Below, piece by piece: positions 16,427 to 24,669 of a stretch of 64,000 bases of DNA. A model generated the notes under the pieces. That model saw nothing but the letters and a program-made list of their open reading frames with translations. It had not been told where the DNA came from and did no database searches. The stretch comes from Geosporobacter ferrireducens (GTDB lineage: Bacteria > Bacillota > Clostridia > Peptostreptococcales > Thermotaleaceae), in assembly GCF_001750685.1 (NCBI RefSeq), contig NZ_CP017269.1, forward strand, positions 992,001 through 1,056,000, in the 5' to 3' direction. The first letter of the stretch is position 1. Each line of letters starts with the position of its first letter. Made by a program: the position numbers and the translations under genes.

Positions 16427-16502
16427 GGCTCCTACTAAAGATATCCTTAGTAGGAGCCATTAATTGCCGCAGCAATGTTTATGGTGAGCTCCATCACCTT
16501 TA
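16427..16502 (-). promoter_or_regulatory. Second fluoride riboswitch, upstream of dynamin-like GTPase
   Basis: Minus-strand sequence AAGGTGATGGAGCTCACCAT, then CATTGCTGCGGCAATTAATG and GCTCCTAC follows the fluoride aptamer and is strongly similar to the crcB leader at 12617. The final GGCTCCTAC is also the left arm of a hairpin (GGCTCCTACTAA/TTAGTAGGAGCC) followed by TCTTTATGTTTTTG, the expected terminator. The GTPase gene starts about 100 bases downstream; no transporter intervenes. Confidence 0.92.
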
Positions 16503-16543
16503 CCATTCATATTGTCACTCTGTTCAATCAATTTTACAAGTAT

Positions 16544-16572
16544 ATTATATCCTACTTAACGCTAGATTACAA
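16544..16572 (-). promoter_or_regulatory. Promoter of the fluoride-riboswitch/GTPase transcript
   Basis: TTGTAA (16572-16567), 17-base spacer, TATAAT (16549-16544) on the minus strand, about 45 bases before the aptamer. Confidence 0.65.
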
Positions 16573-16708
16573 TTAGATAATCCTTAAAGTTTAACTGAAG
16601 ACCATTTGTTTTATGGATCTTGGTAGGAAAGGATCTATTTGCATTTGCCATCATTTGTAAAGTGATATAAAATAAAGTTGTATAAATAAAAACAAGGGGC
16701 TGGGTTAA

Positions 16709-17587
16709 ATGATAGATCTGCACATTCATACAACCTCATCAGATGGTTCAGATGAACCTGAAGATATTCTTATCAAGGCACAGCAATTAGGTCTAAAATA
16801 TATATCGATTACAGATCATGACTCCATTGGCGCTTATAAAAAGTTGAGAGAGATGAAAGTAAACAACTATTTTGAGGGTAAAATTATTCCTGGCTGTGAG
16901 TTTTCTGTTGTCCACAAGGGGAAACCTATTGAAATATTAGGATACGGTATAGACCTTGATACAATAAGTTCAGCAGGAATCGTATCAGATGAAAAATTCC
17001 TGGAAAGAGAAAATGCTTACCTCAAAAAAATGATGGAAGTATGCAGAGATCTTAATCTTAAATATAGTGATAATCTATCCGTTAAAGGCGGTAAATATTT
17101 TGCAACACAGATAATGCATTCTGATCTTAGAAAATACCCTGAAAATGAAAAATACTTCACTAAAGAAATATGGGAAAGTGTCAATGCCTTTTACAGAACT
17201 TGCGTCACTAATGGGAACAGTCCATTTTTTCTTGATCCAATGAAAAATTATCCCACAATACAGGAAGCTGCTGCTCTTATTAAAAAAGCAGGGGGTAGGG
17301 CATTCCTTGCCCATCTTTATGGATATTTTGTAGATGATCATGAAGAATTTCTGAATTCAATGATGTCATTAAATGCACTTGACGGAATAGAATGTTACCA
17401 TTCTCTACATACAACTGATACGACAAAGTATCTGCTCAACTATTGTAATGAAAACAAACTTTATGCATCAGGCGGAAGTGATTATCACGGAAAAATTAAA
17501 CCCAATGTTAAAATTGGAGAAAGCATCATTGACGCAAAAATACCATATGAGATATTAGAACCATGGCTTCCAAATAATATGATATAG
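16709..17587 (+). CDS. PHP-domain phosphoesterase
   Basis: A 292-residue metal-dependent phosphoesterase of the PHP superfamily. MIDLHIHTTSSDGSDEPEDI opens the fold with the first metal ligands. SITDHDSIGAYK (about 36-47), GCEFSV (about 65-70), AFLAHLYGY (about 197-205) and GGSDYHGK (about 256-263) supply the rest, so all canonical His/Asp/Glu ligands are present. Relatives include RNase AM/TrpH-like enzymes that act on 3',5'-bisphosphates or short RNA, but an insert of about 120 residues between the third and fourth motifs differs from the shortest family members and substrate is open. AAGGGGCTGGG precedes the ATG. Single gene. Confidence 0.85.
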   Translation: MIDLHIHTTSSDGSDEPEDILIKAQQLGLKYISITDHDSIGAYKKLREMKVNNYFEGKIIPGCEFSVVHKGKPIEILGYGIDLDTISSAGIVSDEKFLERENAYLKKMMEVCRDLNLKYSDNLSVKGGKYFATQIMHSDLRKYPENEKYFTKEIWESVNAFYRTCVTNGNSPFFLDPMKNYPTIQEAAALIKKAGGRAFLAHLYGYFVDDHEEFLNSMMSLNALDGIECYHSLHTTDTTKYLLNYCNENKLYASGGSDYHGKIKPNVKIGESIIDAKIPYEILEPWLPNNMI

Positions 17588-17621
17588 ACATCTACGCCAA
17601 AGCTTCTTAATTCTAATAGCT

Positions 17622-18122
17622 TCAAATATCTTTCTGATAATATAGAAGTGTTAACTTTTCATTGATAACTTTTGTTTCTCCAGTGTACCGATATCCTATT
17701 TTTTCATAACAAATGCGATTAATCACTATATCTTCAGGACACTCAAGTTCCCAAACTTTTGCCTCAGGAAATAAGTGTTCAGCTGTTTCCAATGCTTTTT
17801 TCCCAATCCCTTTGCATTGGAATTGAGGTAAAATGTAGATGATCCCAATTCGATAAATTTGTGAATGTTTTTCATAAATCCATAAGCATCCCACATGTAC
17901 ACTATCAGCCATGATTTTAAAATAGCTGCCTTTTTCATAGTTGATGCGAAAAATCATTTTTTCAAGGGGTTCCTTTACAGGGCTTGTTGCATAATCTTGA
18001 TAATGCTCAAAATGGGGTGTGAAGCATGCTATCTGCATTTCCAGTATTGCCTCTGCATCAGAAGTTGTTGCTTTAACTAACTCAATATTTTGGGGATTAT
18101 CGAGAATTTCCTTGATCAACAT
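17622..18122 (-). CDS. GNAT-family N-acetyltransferase
   Basis: A 166-residue GNAT protein with an N-terminal ATTSDAEAILEMQIACF, a central beta strand ending HVGCLWIYE, the acetyl-CoA loop QCKGIGKKALETAE (about 108-121) and a C-terminal CYEKIGYRYTGE. Substrate unknown. The ATG at 18122 is preceded by AAAGGAGGTTATAAA. Single gene, convergent with the PHP gene. Confidence 0.8.
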   Translation of the reverse strand: MLIKEILDNPQNIELVKATTSDAEAILEMQIACFTPHFEHYQDYATSPVKEPLEKMIFRINYEKGSYFKIMADSVHVGCLWIYEKHSQIYRIGIIYILPQFQCKGIGKKALETAEHLFPEAKVWELECPEDIVINRICYEKIGYRYTGETKVINEKLTLLYYQKDI

Positions 18123-18170
18123 TTTATAACCTCCTTTTGATATCCCAATACCTTTTCCAGAAAATAAAAA

Positions 18171-18212
18171 AACCCCGCAGAATCACCTGATCAGTGACTC
18201 CGCAAGGTTTTT
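18171..18212. terminator. Bidirectional hairpin terminator
   Basis: AACC..GC..AATCAC/GTGA.TCCGC..GGTT stem flanked by A-runs on one side and T-runs on the other, so it can stop transcription in both directions. On the minus strand it lies about 280 bases after the ygeY-like gene and just before the GNAT gene. Confidence 0.7.
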
Positions 18213-18376
18213 TAATGCGTGTAGGAATATTCCCTGTACCGCTCACAACTAATTGTTTAGGCACACTCACTAAATTACTCATATTATACTAAATTTTTCC
18301 ATCCATATCAATATATTACTGTTTCTCCCCACAGCATTTTTTGTTATCTGATAATCCCGGTTATCCAGCCAGGATC

Positions 18377-18425
18377 GTAGGGACAAACCTGCCTGCCTCA
18401 TATTCGGGACAGTCTGCATGTCCTC
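18377..18425. repeat. Short palindromic repeats, family B
   Basis: GTAGGGACAAACCTGCCTGC and GGGACAGTCTGCATGTCC are degenerate units of the family also seen at 12434 and 24508. The remainder of the 18213-18493 gap has no gene or other element I can support. Confidence 0.4.
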
Positions 18426-18493
18426 CAGAAAAAGAAGCGTTCCTCCATGCATAGCTGCATGTTTCCGAATTTCTTTAGCTAATAACTTTCAGT

Positions 18494-19666
18494 TTATAAT
18501 TTATGAATTACTGTTGCATAAAAGCTGCACGCATCGACAATTTTACTTACTTCACAGTTTTCGTTCCGACAATGGGCTAACTTATATACGCCTGGTCCAA
18601 ATCCTATTGTAGGTATGCCCATACTTACCGTTGTTACTGCATTGGTACTAAAATCCCAATAATCATACGCTGGAGCACTTCCAAAGTTCTCTTGATATGA
18701 TTCAATGCATGCTCTTGAAAGCTCATGGCTTAAGTCAATTTTCCATGCTAAGTGAAAAGGCTCATACTTAATCTCCATACCTGTCCAGCTTTTTCTATAA
18801 ATTGTCCCTATTTCCCATGATGCATTTTTGCCCTCTATGATCTTATCCATTTCTGTTTTGATTGTGTCTTCAGTCTCTCCTACTACCATTCTTCTATCCA
18901 AGTATACTTCACATGCTGAGGGTACAGCATTTAAAGATACACTTACAGATGAGATTCGGGACATCACAAGGGTTCTTCTTGGTCCGTCTTTTTTCATGAG
19001 CTCCTCATTCGTCTTTTCTACCCGTTGAATGATTTCAGCCATTTCATAAATTGCATTCTTGCCTTTTTCAGGTGCCGAGCCGTGGGCGGAAATCCCTTTC
19101 GTCTTAATAGAAATTTGTGCTTTACCTTTATGACCCGTAACTATTTTATTGTCAGATGGCTCACAAGTAATAAAGTAGTCCGGCTTTAGTTTATATGCTT
19201 TAAAGAAATACTTTAGGTTTTCTCCATCACAATCTTCCTCAAATACAGTACAAGAAACGAAAATAGTCTTTCCGGCATCCAATCCTAATCTCTTTGCGAT
19301 TGCACCGGCATATATCGAGGCAGCAGCTCCAGATTTCATGTCTACAGAGCCCCTGCCATAGAGTTTTCCGTCTACAATCTCACCGCTGAAAGGTGGAACA
19401 TCCCACTTTTCTTCGTCCTTCACTTCAACTGTATCAATATGGGAGTCAAACATAATCACCTTCTCACCGTTTCCAATTCTTCCTACCACATTCCCCATAG
19501 CATCTATAATTACTTCATCATATCCCAGCTCATTCATTTTTTTCGCTATAAACTTTACAATTTCTTCTTCATGACCAGAATAACTTTTTATTCTGACCAA
19601 ATCCTGAGTAAATTTCACTAATTCTGCTTTCGATGCAGCCAGCGCATTCATAATCTGTTTTATCAT
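18494..19666 (-). CDS. ygeY: YgeY-family M20 peptidase/deacetylase
   Basis: A 390-residue zinc hydrolase of the M20/ArgE/DapE family. Motifs in order: MFDSHIDTVEV (metal His/Asp, about 66-76), GRGSVDMKSG with bridging Asp (about 98-107), VFEEDCDGENL (catalytic Glu pair, about 136-146), the dimerisation lid with TKGISAHGSAPEKGKNA, and FGPGVYKLAH (metal His near the end). YgeY proteins are annotated as selenium-metabolism-linked hydrolases because they co-occur with ygeX and selD-type loci; the exact substrate is unproven. ATG at 19666 was chosen because TAGGGGGTTAAGAATT precedes it; the frame is open 18 codons further. It follows the diaminopropionate ammonia-lyase gene by 26 bases, one operon. 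Confidence 0.88.
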   Translation of the reverse strand: MIKQIMNALAASKAELVKFTQDLVRIKSYSGHEEEIVKFIAKKMNELGYDEVIIDAMGNVVGRIGNGEKVIMFDSHIDTVEVKDEEKWDVPPFSGEIVDGKLYGRGSVDMKSGAAASIYAGAIAKRLGLDAGKTIFVSCTVFEEDCDGENLKYFFKAYKLKPDYFITCEPSDNKIVTGHKGKAQISIKTKGISAHGSAPEKGKNAIYEMAEIIQRVEKTNEELMKKDGPRRTLVMSRISSVSVSLNAVPSACEVYLDRRMVVGETEDTIKTEMDKIIEGKNASWEIGTIYRKSWTGMEIKYEPFHLAWKIDLSHELSRACIESYQENFGSAPAYDYWDFSTNAVTTVSMGIPTIGFGPGVYKLAHCRNENCEVSKIVDACSFYATVIHKL

Positions 19667-19692
19667 AATTCTTAACCCCCTATACCATTTTG

Positions 19693-20919
19693 TTAAAAAG
19701 ATGGGTACATGCCATCCCACACGATTTCTCTATAACCTTCCGGATCGGTATCTCCTTCAGTACTTATAAGAAGAATCTTTGAATCTTTGTTTATATTTAA
19801 TTTTTCAGCCATTTCTTTTAGATGATTGTCTTGCAAAATTAAGCTTAAAACTCCCAAACCCACTGCCCCAGATTCTCCAGATATGACTTTAGGATCATCT
19901 GCCAATGGATTTCCAAGTATCCGCATTCCCCTTGCTGCTGCAGAATCAGCACAAGATATATACATATCCGCATAGTCTCTTAATATTCCCCAGGCAACAG
20001 TGCTTGGCTCCCCGCAGGCCAGCCCTGCCATAATCGTCGGCATATAACCGGTTACTGCATGGGGCTTTCCATCATTCGCTTTAACCGATTTATATATACA
20101 TGCAGCTTCATTTGGTTCAACAATAGTGGTAATCGGTCTGTCTTCTCCAAATACAGCTTCTAAATATCCCAATACACTTCCTGCAAAAGAGCCAACTCCT
20201 GCTTGAAGAAATACATGAGTGGGATTATCTTTGTCCTCATCCTTTATCTGCTCTATCGCTTCATCAATAAGTGTGGCATAGCCTTGCATAATCCAAGTTG
20301 GAATTTTTTCATAACCTTCCCAAGAACTATCCTGTACCAGTACACCATTGTGTTCTTCTGCGTATTTGCTGGCTAGCCTTACCGCGTCGTCATAATTTAG
20401 GCCGGTTATACTCGCTTCTGCTCCTTCATTTTTTATGTTATTTAATCTTATTATTGAAGACCCTTTCGGCATAAATACAACTGCCTTTTGTCCCAATTGT
20501 CTTGCAGCCCAAGCAATTCCTCTTCCGTGATTGCCATCTGTTGCCGTAACAAAAGTAATTTCTCCAAGCTTTTCTTTTATTTCTTCAGATTTTAATTTTT
20601 CAAAAGAAAGCTCTGAAATATCCATATTTAGTCTTTCTGCCAAATACTTACCTACTGCATAAGACCCTCCCAATACCTTAAAAGCATTGAGCCCAAACCT
20701 ATAGGATTCATCTTTCACCCATATACTGCTAACACCTAATTTTTTAGCCAGCGCATTTAAGCTTTGAAGTGGTGTTACCGCATATTCCGGAAAGCTTTTA
20801 TGGAAACATCTAACCTTGTTAACGACTTCCTTATCCAAAAATTCTACAGATGTTCTCTTGCTATTTATTTTTCTCCCATTCTCATTTGCAACATATTGAA
20901 TTGCATTCACTTCTCTCAT
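19693..20919 (-). CDS. ygeX: Diaminopropionate ammonia-lyase (PLP-dependent)
   Basis: A 408-residue fold-type II PLP enzyme that converts 2,3-diaminopropionate to pyruvate and two ammonia. Landmarks: VKDESYRFGLNAFKVLGGSY (about 70-89, the Lys in AFK being the Schiff-base lysine), TATDGNHGRGIAWAARQLG (about 128-146), a GVGSFAGSVLGYL glycine loop holding phosphate (about 237-249), and SGESGAVGLG near the C-terminus. Start ATG at 20919 has an ideal CTGGAGGTGACTGGT upstream; the open frame continues 29 codons but is not needed. It is first in an operon with the YgeY-type hydrolase. Degradation of this non-protein amino acid fits an amino-acid-fermenting life style. Confidence 0.92.
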   Translation of the reverse strand: MREVNAIQYVANENGRKINSKRTSVEFLDKEVVNKVRCFHKSFPEYAVTPLQSLNALAKKLGVSSIWVKDESYRFGLNAFKVLGGSYAVGKYLAERLNMDISELSFEKLKSEEIKEKLGEITFVTATDGNHGRGIAWAARQLGQKAVVFMPKGSSIIRLNNIKNEGAEASITGLNYDDAVRLASKYAEEHNGVLVQDSSWEGYEKIPTWIMQGYATLIDEAIEQIKDEDKDNPTHVFLQAGVGSFAGSVLGYLEAVFGEDRPITTIVEPNEAACIYKSVKANDGKPHAVTGYMPTIMAGLACGEPSTVAWGILRDYADMYISCADSAAARGMRILGNPLADDPKVISGESGAVGLGVLSLILQDNHLKEMAEKLNINKDSKILLISTEGDTDPEGYREIVWDGMYPSF

Positions 20920-20980
20920 ACCAGTCACCTCCAGACAATATTTTAATTTAATACAAAATATAATTATGTTATTATTATAG

Positions 20981-21187
20981 AGTGATTTAAATGAAGTTTC
21001 TATCAATTTATCAGCAAATAATATCGTGATATTATTAAGAAAGAGTAATTTATCTATTACAGAAATTGCTGCTGAAGTTGGATTTGGCAGTGTAAGTTAT
21101 TATATTGAAAAATTTCGTAAACAAACAAATTATACGCCAAAAGAATTCCCAAACTATTGTACTACATTGTCTGAAGGCATTGATTGA
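20981..21187 (+). pseudogene. AraC-family HTH remnant
   Basis: An open stretch without a credible start reads LRKSNLSITEIAAEVGFGSV followed by SYYIEKFRKQTNYTPKEF, the second helix-turn-helix of an AraC/XylS regulator, and ends with a normal stop. A stop codon (TAG) lies just upstream and the ligand domain and first HTH are missing. It is squeezed between the ygeX start and the end of nadR and is read in the opposite direction to both. Possibly the leftover of the former regulator of the diaminopropionate operon. Confidence 0.75.
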
Positions 21188-21207
21188 TCTAATATTTTGT
21201 CCAATTC

Positions 21208-22236
21208 TCAAATTTCTAAGAGCTTATTTACTAGATCTACAGATTTATTTAATCTTTCTATATAAGTTCCACGCACACTGACAAATTCAATTTTTCTGTT
21301 TTTTAGCATTTCTTTGAGTTTTAGATTATTCTCATGTCTGGTTTTCTCTTCACCATATGTTCGCAGTCCATCATTAACCCATTGAACATCCGGTTCCAAG
21401 TAGATCCACAAATCATAGTCTTGATCTTCAGCTACACTATCCACTACGGGATTACTTTCTCCAAGACATAACTCTGAATAATATTGGGTAACAATGGCTT
21501 CTGTATCAATAAAGACCACTTTGTTGGCTTTCTTGTACGCTTCATATTCTAACACTTTATGTTTATAAGCAATTTGCGAAAAAATATCTTTTGTAAGGAT
21601 ATCTTCATAACCTCCCAATTCTTCGCATATTGTCCGGCCATACTCTTCTACATAGGTTGTGTTATAAAGCTTTGCCAGATATTGCGTCAGTGTGGATTTT
21701 CCGCAACTTTCAGTTCCTACTATGACTACTTTTTTAATAAAATATGACCTTACAAAATCAGGAAGCATCTCCCAATGCTTATACACTCCTTCAGCTCTTA
21801 TTTTTGTTGCCGAAATGGGATATCTGTGTCTTGCGCTGTCTATAACCACATGTTTTGCTTCCGGATATAATCTTGTAAAAATTTCTCCATAGCTATTTTC
21901 TGAACTGAAGATATAATTAATGGGTTTTCCTATAGCTTTTTTAATTTGCCAGGCTCCTTCTTCCCAATTATAGGTTTCATCGCTATCGTACGTATCTTCT
22001 ACTTTTATCACCCGAACATTTTCCATATCTCTTGTCAGCTGTGTTAACCATCTATGCCTTATCTCCCGGGACATTTCTTTTACTTTTAAGTCTTTACACA
22101 ATGCGGCATCCCTAGCCTTACTATAGGATAAGACCACATATAATTCATCACACATGCAAGCTGCCTTTACAATAGCATAAACATGCCCCATATGCAGCGG
22201 TAAGAATTTTCCCCCTATAAAGCCAACACTATTCAT
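21208..22236 (-). CDS. nadR: NadR-type NMN adenylyltransferase / ribosylnicotinamide kinase
   Basis: A 342-residue bifunctional enzyme of NAD salvage. The N-terminal nucleotidyltransferase has GGKFLPLHMGHVYAI (about 8-22, HxGH motif) and an ISATKIRAEG (about 140-149) phosphate-binding end. The C-terminal kinase has a Walker A GTESCGKSTLTQYLA (about 174-188) and phosphorylates nicotinamide riboside. The N-terminal HTH repressor domain found in enterobacterial NadR is absent; regulation is instead likely by the NrtR-like protein encoded first in the operon. The ATG overlaps the pnuC stop by eight bases, implying translational coupling. Confidence 0.93.
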   Translation of the reverse strand: MNSVGFIGGKFLPLHMGHVYAIVKAACMCDELYVVLSYSKARDAALCKDLKVKEMSREIRHRWLTQLTRDMENVRVIKVEDTYDSDETYNWEEGAWQIKKAIGKPINYIFSSENSYGEIFTRLYPEAKHVVIDSARHRYPISATKIRAEGVYKHWEMLPDFVRSYFIKKVVIVGTESCGKSTLTQYLAKLYNTTYVEEYGRTICEELGGYEDILTKDIFSQIAYKHKVLEYEAYKKANKVVFIDTEAIVTQYYSELCLGESNPVVDSVAEDQDYDLWIYLEPDVQWVNDGLRTYGEEKTRHENNLKLKEMLKNRKIEFVSVRGTYIERLNKSVDLVNKLLEI

Positions 22237-22948
22237 AGCACACCCTCATTTGCTCCTGATGAAGTTTCATCCAGTTTATTTGACCATATATTGCATTCAC
22301 TAGATATGCAGTCCACATAATAAGTATGGAAATATCATTTCCACCTTTCGCTAAAACCACAAACCACATAATAACGGAGACCACATCAACGATAATCCAT
22401 AATATCCATTGTTCAACATATCTCTTTGCCATTAGAACCATGGCAATAATCGATAAAACGGTTGAGGTTGCATCAACAAATGGCAGATTTCCTCCCATAC
22501 GTTTCAATATAAGCCCATAACCAAATATTCCAGCACAGGAAACCACTGTCCATAGGATTCTTGCATTATTTGACATCATTTCTATTTTTACTTTCTCTGC
22601 AGCAGTCCGTTGAACTTTATTATTTTTCCATAGATAAAAGCCGATAAACTGCATGGGTAAGAAATACAGCAGATTCAGCATAACTTCTCCATAATACTTT
22701 TGCTCATATGCAATATAGGCATATAGAATAACATTCACTGTCCCCGGATAATAATTTGAAATTTTTCCTTTCGCAACCAGAACGACACACAGCATCCCCG
22801 TAAGAGAAGCTATAAGACCTAATATTGTATCTTCCCAGGAAAAGTATAAATAGATTGTTACAAATGTAAAAATAGATAACCACATTTTTTCAAATAAACT
22901 CCAGTCTTTCAGGCCTTTGACCAACCGCTCCATTATTCTTTTTCCCAC
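22229..22948 (-). CDS. pnuC: Nicotinamide riboside transporter PnuC
   Basis: A 239-residue membrane protein with about seven to eight helices. The family signature is seen in SNYYPGTVNVILYAYIAYEQ (about 73-92) followed by YGEVMLNLLYFLPMQFIGFY and, later, VEQWILWIIVDVVSVIMWFV. PnuC facilitates uptake of nicotinamide riboside, which the downstream NadR phosphorylates and adenylates. I prefer the GTG at 22948 because AAAGGGGGAGTTTTT precedes it; an ATG at 22981 overlapping the upstream stop (TAATG) would give 250 residues. Middle gene of the nrtR-pnuC-nadR operon. Confidence 0.92.
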   Translation of the reverse strand: MGKRIMERLVKGLKDWSLFEKMWLSIFTFVTIYLYFSWEDTILGLIASLTGMLCVVLVAKGKISNYYPGTVNVILYAYIAYEQKYYGEVMLNLLYFLPMQFIGFYLWKNNKVQRTAAEKVKIEMMSNNARILWTVVSCAGIFGYGLILKRMGGNLPFVDATSTVLSIIAMVLMAKRYVEQWILWIIVDVVSVIMWFVVLAKGGNDISILIMWTAYLVNAIYGQINWMKLHQEQMRVCYE

Positions 22949-22980
22949 AAAAACTCCCCCTTTAGGATAGGCATTGCGCA

Positions 22981-23898
22981 TTATATTCCGTCCAGATCAT
23001 GCCATCTAGTATTAAATACATAAAGTTTAGAGGGCCTATGTCCTGCATCTTTTGTATATTCGCTAGTCTCAATGACCATGTTTGCTATTTTTCTTCTAAA
23101 ATTTGCTTTTAACAGAGGTTTATCCAGTATCGTTTCATATACCTGTTGTAACTCCGTCAGCGTAAATTTTTCATTCATCAAGTTAAATGCAGTATCTGTG
23201 TATTCAAGTTTGTTCTTTAATCTTTCAATGCCATATTGAATGATCTTCGCATGATCAAAGGCAATATGATCAGAATGAATAATTTCCCAATCTGCTTTCC
23301 TGTAGTGTTTTTCCGTTATAACTCGCTTCTTCACTGCTGCTGAAAACTGCTCCTGCTTATTCGTGAAACTTATTTCAATTAGCTCTTCGCGTATCTCACC
23401 TTGTTCTGTGGTTTCTCTACTCTCCTTAATGACTTTACTCTTTAAGTTAAACCATTGAGCCTCATTCTGCGTATTCCCTGGTTGTATATTAAATTGATCA
23501 TTATTGACTAATGACATATAAGAACTGCTAATTACTCGGGTTCTAGGGTCTCTGTCTACCTCACCCCATGTATAAAGTTGTTCTAAGTATACACGATCTA
23601 CATTTGCTTCCTCTTTTAATACCCTATAGGCAGTATCGTTCAGGGTTTCTTTAATTCCTACAAATCCCCCAGGCAGAGCCCATTTTCCCATAAACGGATG
23701 ATGCGCTCTCTTAACAAATAGAACTTTTAACTGTTTTTCCGGTAACGTCCTGTAGTTTTCCTGCTCACCATTTACTATTGTGAACAATAATATGTCTACT
23801 GTAACGGAAGGTCTATCATAATCGTTAGCATTATAATTCTTTAAAAACTCTTTCTCATCTTGCCCACAAAACTTTATTTTTTCGTTAACAGTGGTCAT
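22981..23898 (-). CDS. NrtR-like Nudix-domain transcription regulator
   Basis: A 305-residue protein. The N-terminal Nudix domain (about 30-175) has WALPGGFVGIKETLNDTAYR followed by VLKEEANV (about 75-102). The box keeps EE but has GFVGIKETLNDTAYRVLKEE in place of a full hydrolase consensus, as in NrtR proteins, which bind ADP-ribose instead of cleaving it. The C-terminal winged-helix (about 225-300) includes FTLTELQQVYETILDKPLLK then ANFRRKIA, the DNA-reading helix of the family. Heading a pnuC-nadR operon, it is very probably the NAD-homeostasis repressor sensing ADP-ribose and binding the direct repeats at 23946-23992. Nudix activity cannot be excluded. Confidence 0.85.
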   Translation of the reverse strand: MTTVNEKIKFCGQDEKEFLKNYNANDYDRPSVTVDILLFTIVNGEQENYRTLPEKQLKVLFVKRAHHPFMGKWALPGGFVGIKETLNDTAYRVLKEEANVDRVYLEQLYTWGEVDRDPRTRVISSSYMSLVNNDQFNIQPGNTQNEAQWFNLKSKVIKESRETTEQGEIREELIEISFTNKQEQFSAAVKKRVITEKHYRKADWEIIHSDHIAFDHAKIIQYGIERLKNKLEYTDTAFNLMNEKFTLTELQQVYETILDKPLLKANFRRKIANMVIETSEYTKDAGHRPSKLYVFNTRWHDLDGI

Positions 23899-23945
23899 AC
23901 AATCCCTCCATATTATGAAATAGATCAGATATTTGTTATTATTAT

Positions 23946-23992
23946 TTTGTTAATATCATTTTAATACTATCATTTCAGTTTGTCAATATCAT
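23946..23992 (-). promoter_or_regulatory. Promoter of nrtR-pnuC-nadR with overlapping direct repeats
   Basis: Minus strand TTGACA (inside 23979-23992), 17-base spacer, TAAAAT. Direct repeats ATGATATTGACAAA (23992-23979) and ATGATATTAACAAA (23959-23946), 33 bases apart, cover the -35 region and the region just after the -10 box. They are candidate NrtR operators. Confidence 0.6.
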
Positions 23993-24022
23993 CCATTTAC
24001 TTTTTTAAAATCTTTTAAAAAT

Positions 24023-24066
24023 AAATGGAGCTATAGTACGCCTTAAGCCGTACTATAACTCCATTT
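24023..24066. other. Strong inverted repeat (terminator-like)
   Basis: AAATGGAG.TATAGTACG / CGTACTATA..TCCATTT stem of about 16-18 pairs, with a short loop CCTTAAG-type centre. There is no gene ending at this place on either strand, and no clear T-run, so its role is uncertain. Between it and the riboswitch at 24306 (24067-24305) I see nothing. Confidence 0.6.
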
Positions 24067-24305
24067 CAATTGAGTTTTACCATCCTCAAGCTCTAATAAA
24101 ACCTGCATATTATCATACATACATAAAGACGTTGTCAGAATCTAATTAAATTATATGTATTTGAAAATCTTCTAATCCCTCATAGGAATTGTCGGTAATT
24201 TTCTTAAATCTTTAGCTTAACAGTTGATCTAAAATCAATTCTATGTTAAAATTCAATCATAAGTTGCAACCCATAACAACGATAATTTCATACTTCATAT
24301 ATAGT

Positions 24306-24436
24306 TTTCTAGGGTTCCGCAGTGTTTAGCTGGACAGGTCCAAGAGAAAACGCACATTTCATTGTGTACACGGAAGGATAAAAGCCTGGGAGAGTTTATT
24401 TAAGAATAATATTTCCTGTTGGCTTTTTTATTTTTA
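24306..24436 (+). promoter_or_regulatory. ykkC-class riboswitch (probably guanidine-I) with terminator
   Basis: Plus-strand TCTAGGGTTCCGCA, then GGTCCAAGAGAAAAC, then ACACGGAAGGATAAAAGCCT and GGGAGA are the conserved blocks of the ykkC RNA in the right order. After it, AAAAGCC can pair with GGC next to TTTTTTATTTTTATTT, a terminator overlapping the aptamer 3' side. Guanidine-I is favoured because of the GGATAAAAGCC block, but the ppGpp and PRPP subclasses share the core. The first downstream gene is the ACT-domain gene 230 bases away. Confidence 0.85.
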
Positions 24437-24507
24437 TTTATTTTCCTGACTGCAGAGAATAAACGATTCTTTCGTTTCAATAGCTTTCTGTAAATGCTTA
24501 AGATGAA

Positions 24508-24573
24508 GCGGCAGACACAAGACCTGCCTCTACGAAAATCTGGTATTGTAGGGGACGGCCTCGTGTCGTCCCG
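24508..24573. repeat. Inverted pair of family B repeat units
   Basis: Two units in opposite orientation: GTAGAGGCAGGTCTTGTGTC+TGCCGC (minus strand) and GTAGGGGACGGCCTCGTGTC+GTCCCG (plus strand). Each forms its own hairpin, GGCAG/CTGCC in one and GGACG/CGTCC in the other, so the stem differs but pairing is kept. Confidence 0.65.
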
Positions 24574-24669
24574 AGTAAAATTAAATTTCACAGTCACACA
24601 TCTGTAAATTCTGTATCAACTGAATGAACAAAAATAATTTCAACCATTAAAGAAAGGGTGAAAAAGTAT

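Noticed and set aside
24400..24597. 65-codon minus-strand frame over the ykkC terminator and family B repeat
   Set aside because: Composition follows the palindromic repeats and the riboswitch terminator; no support as a gene.
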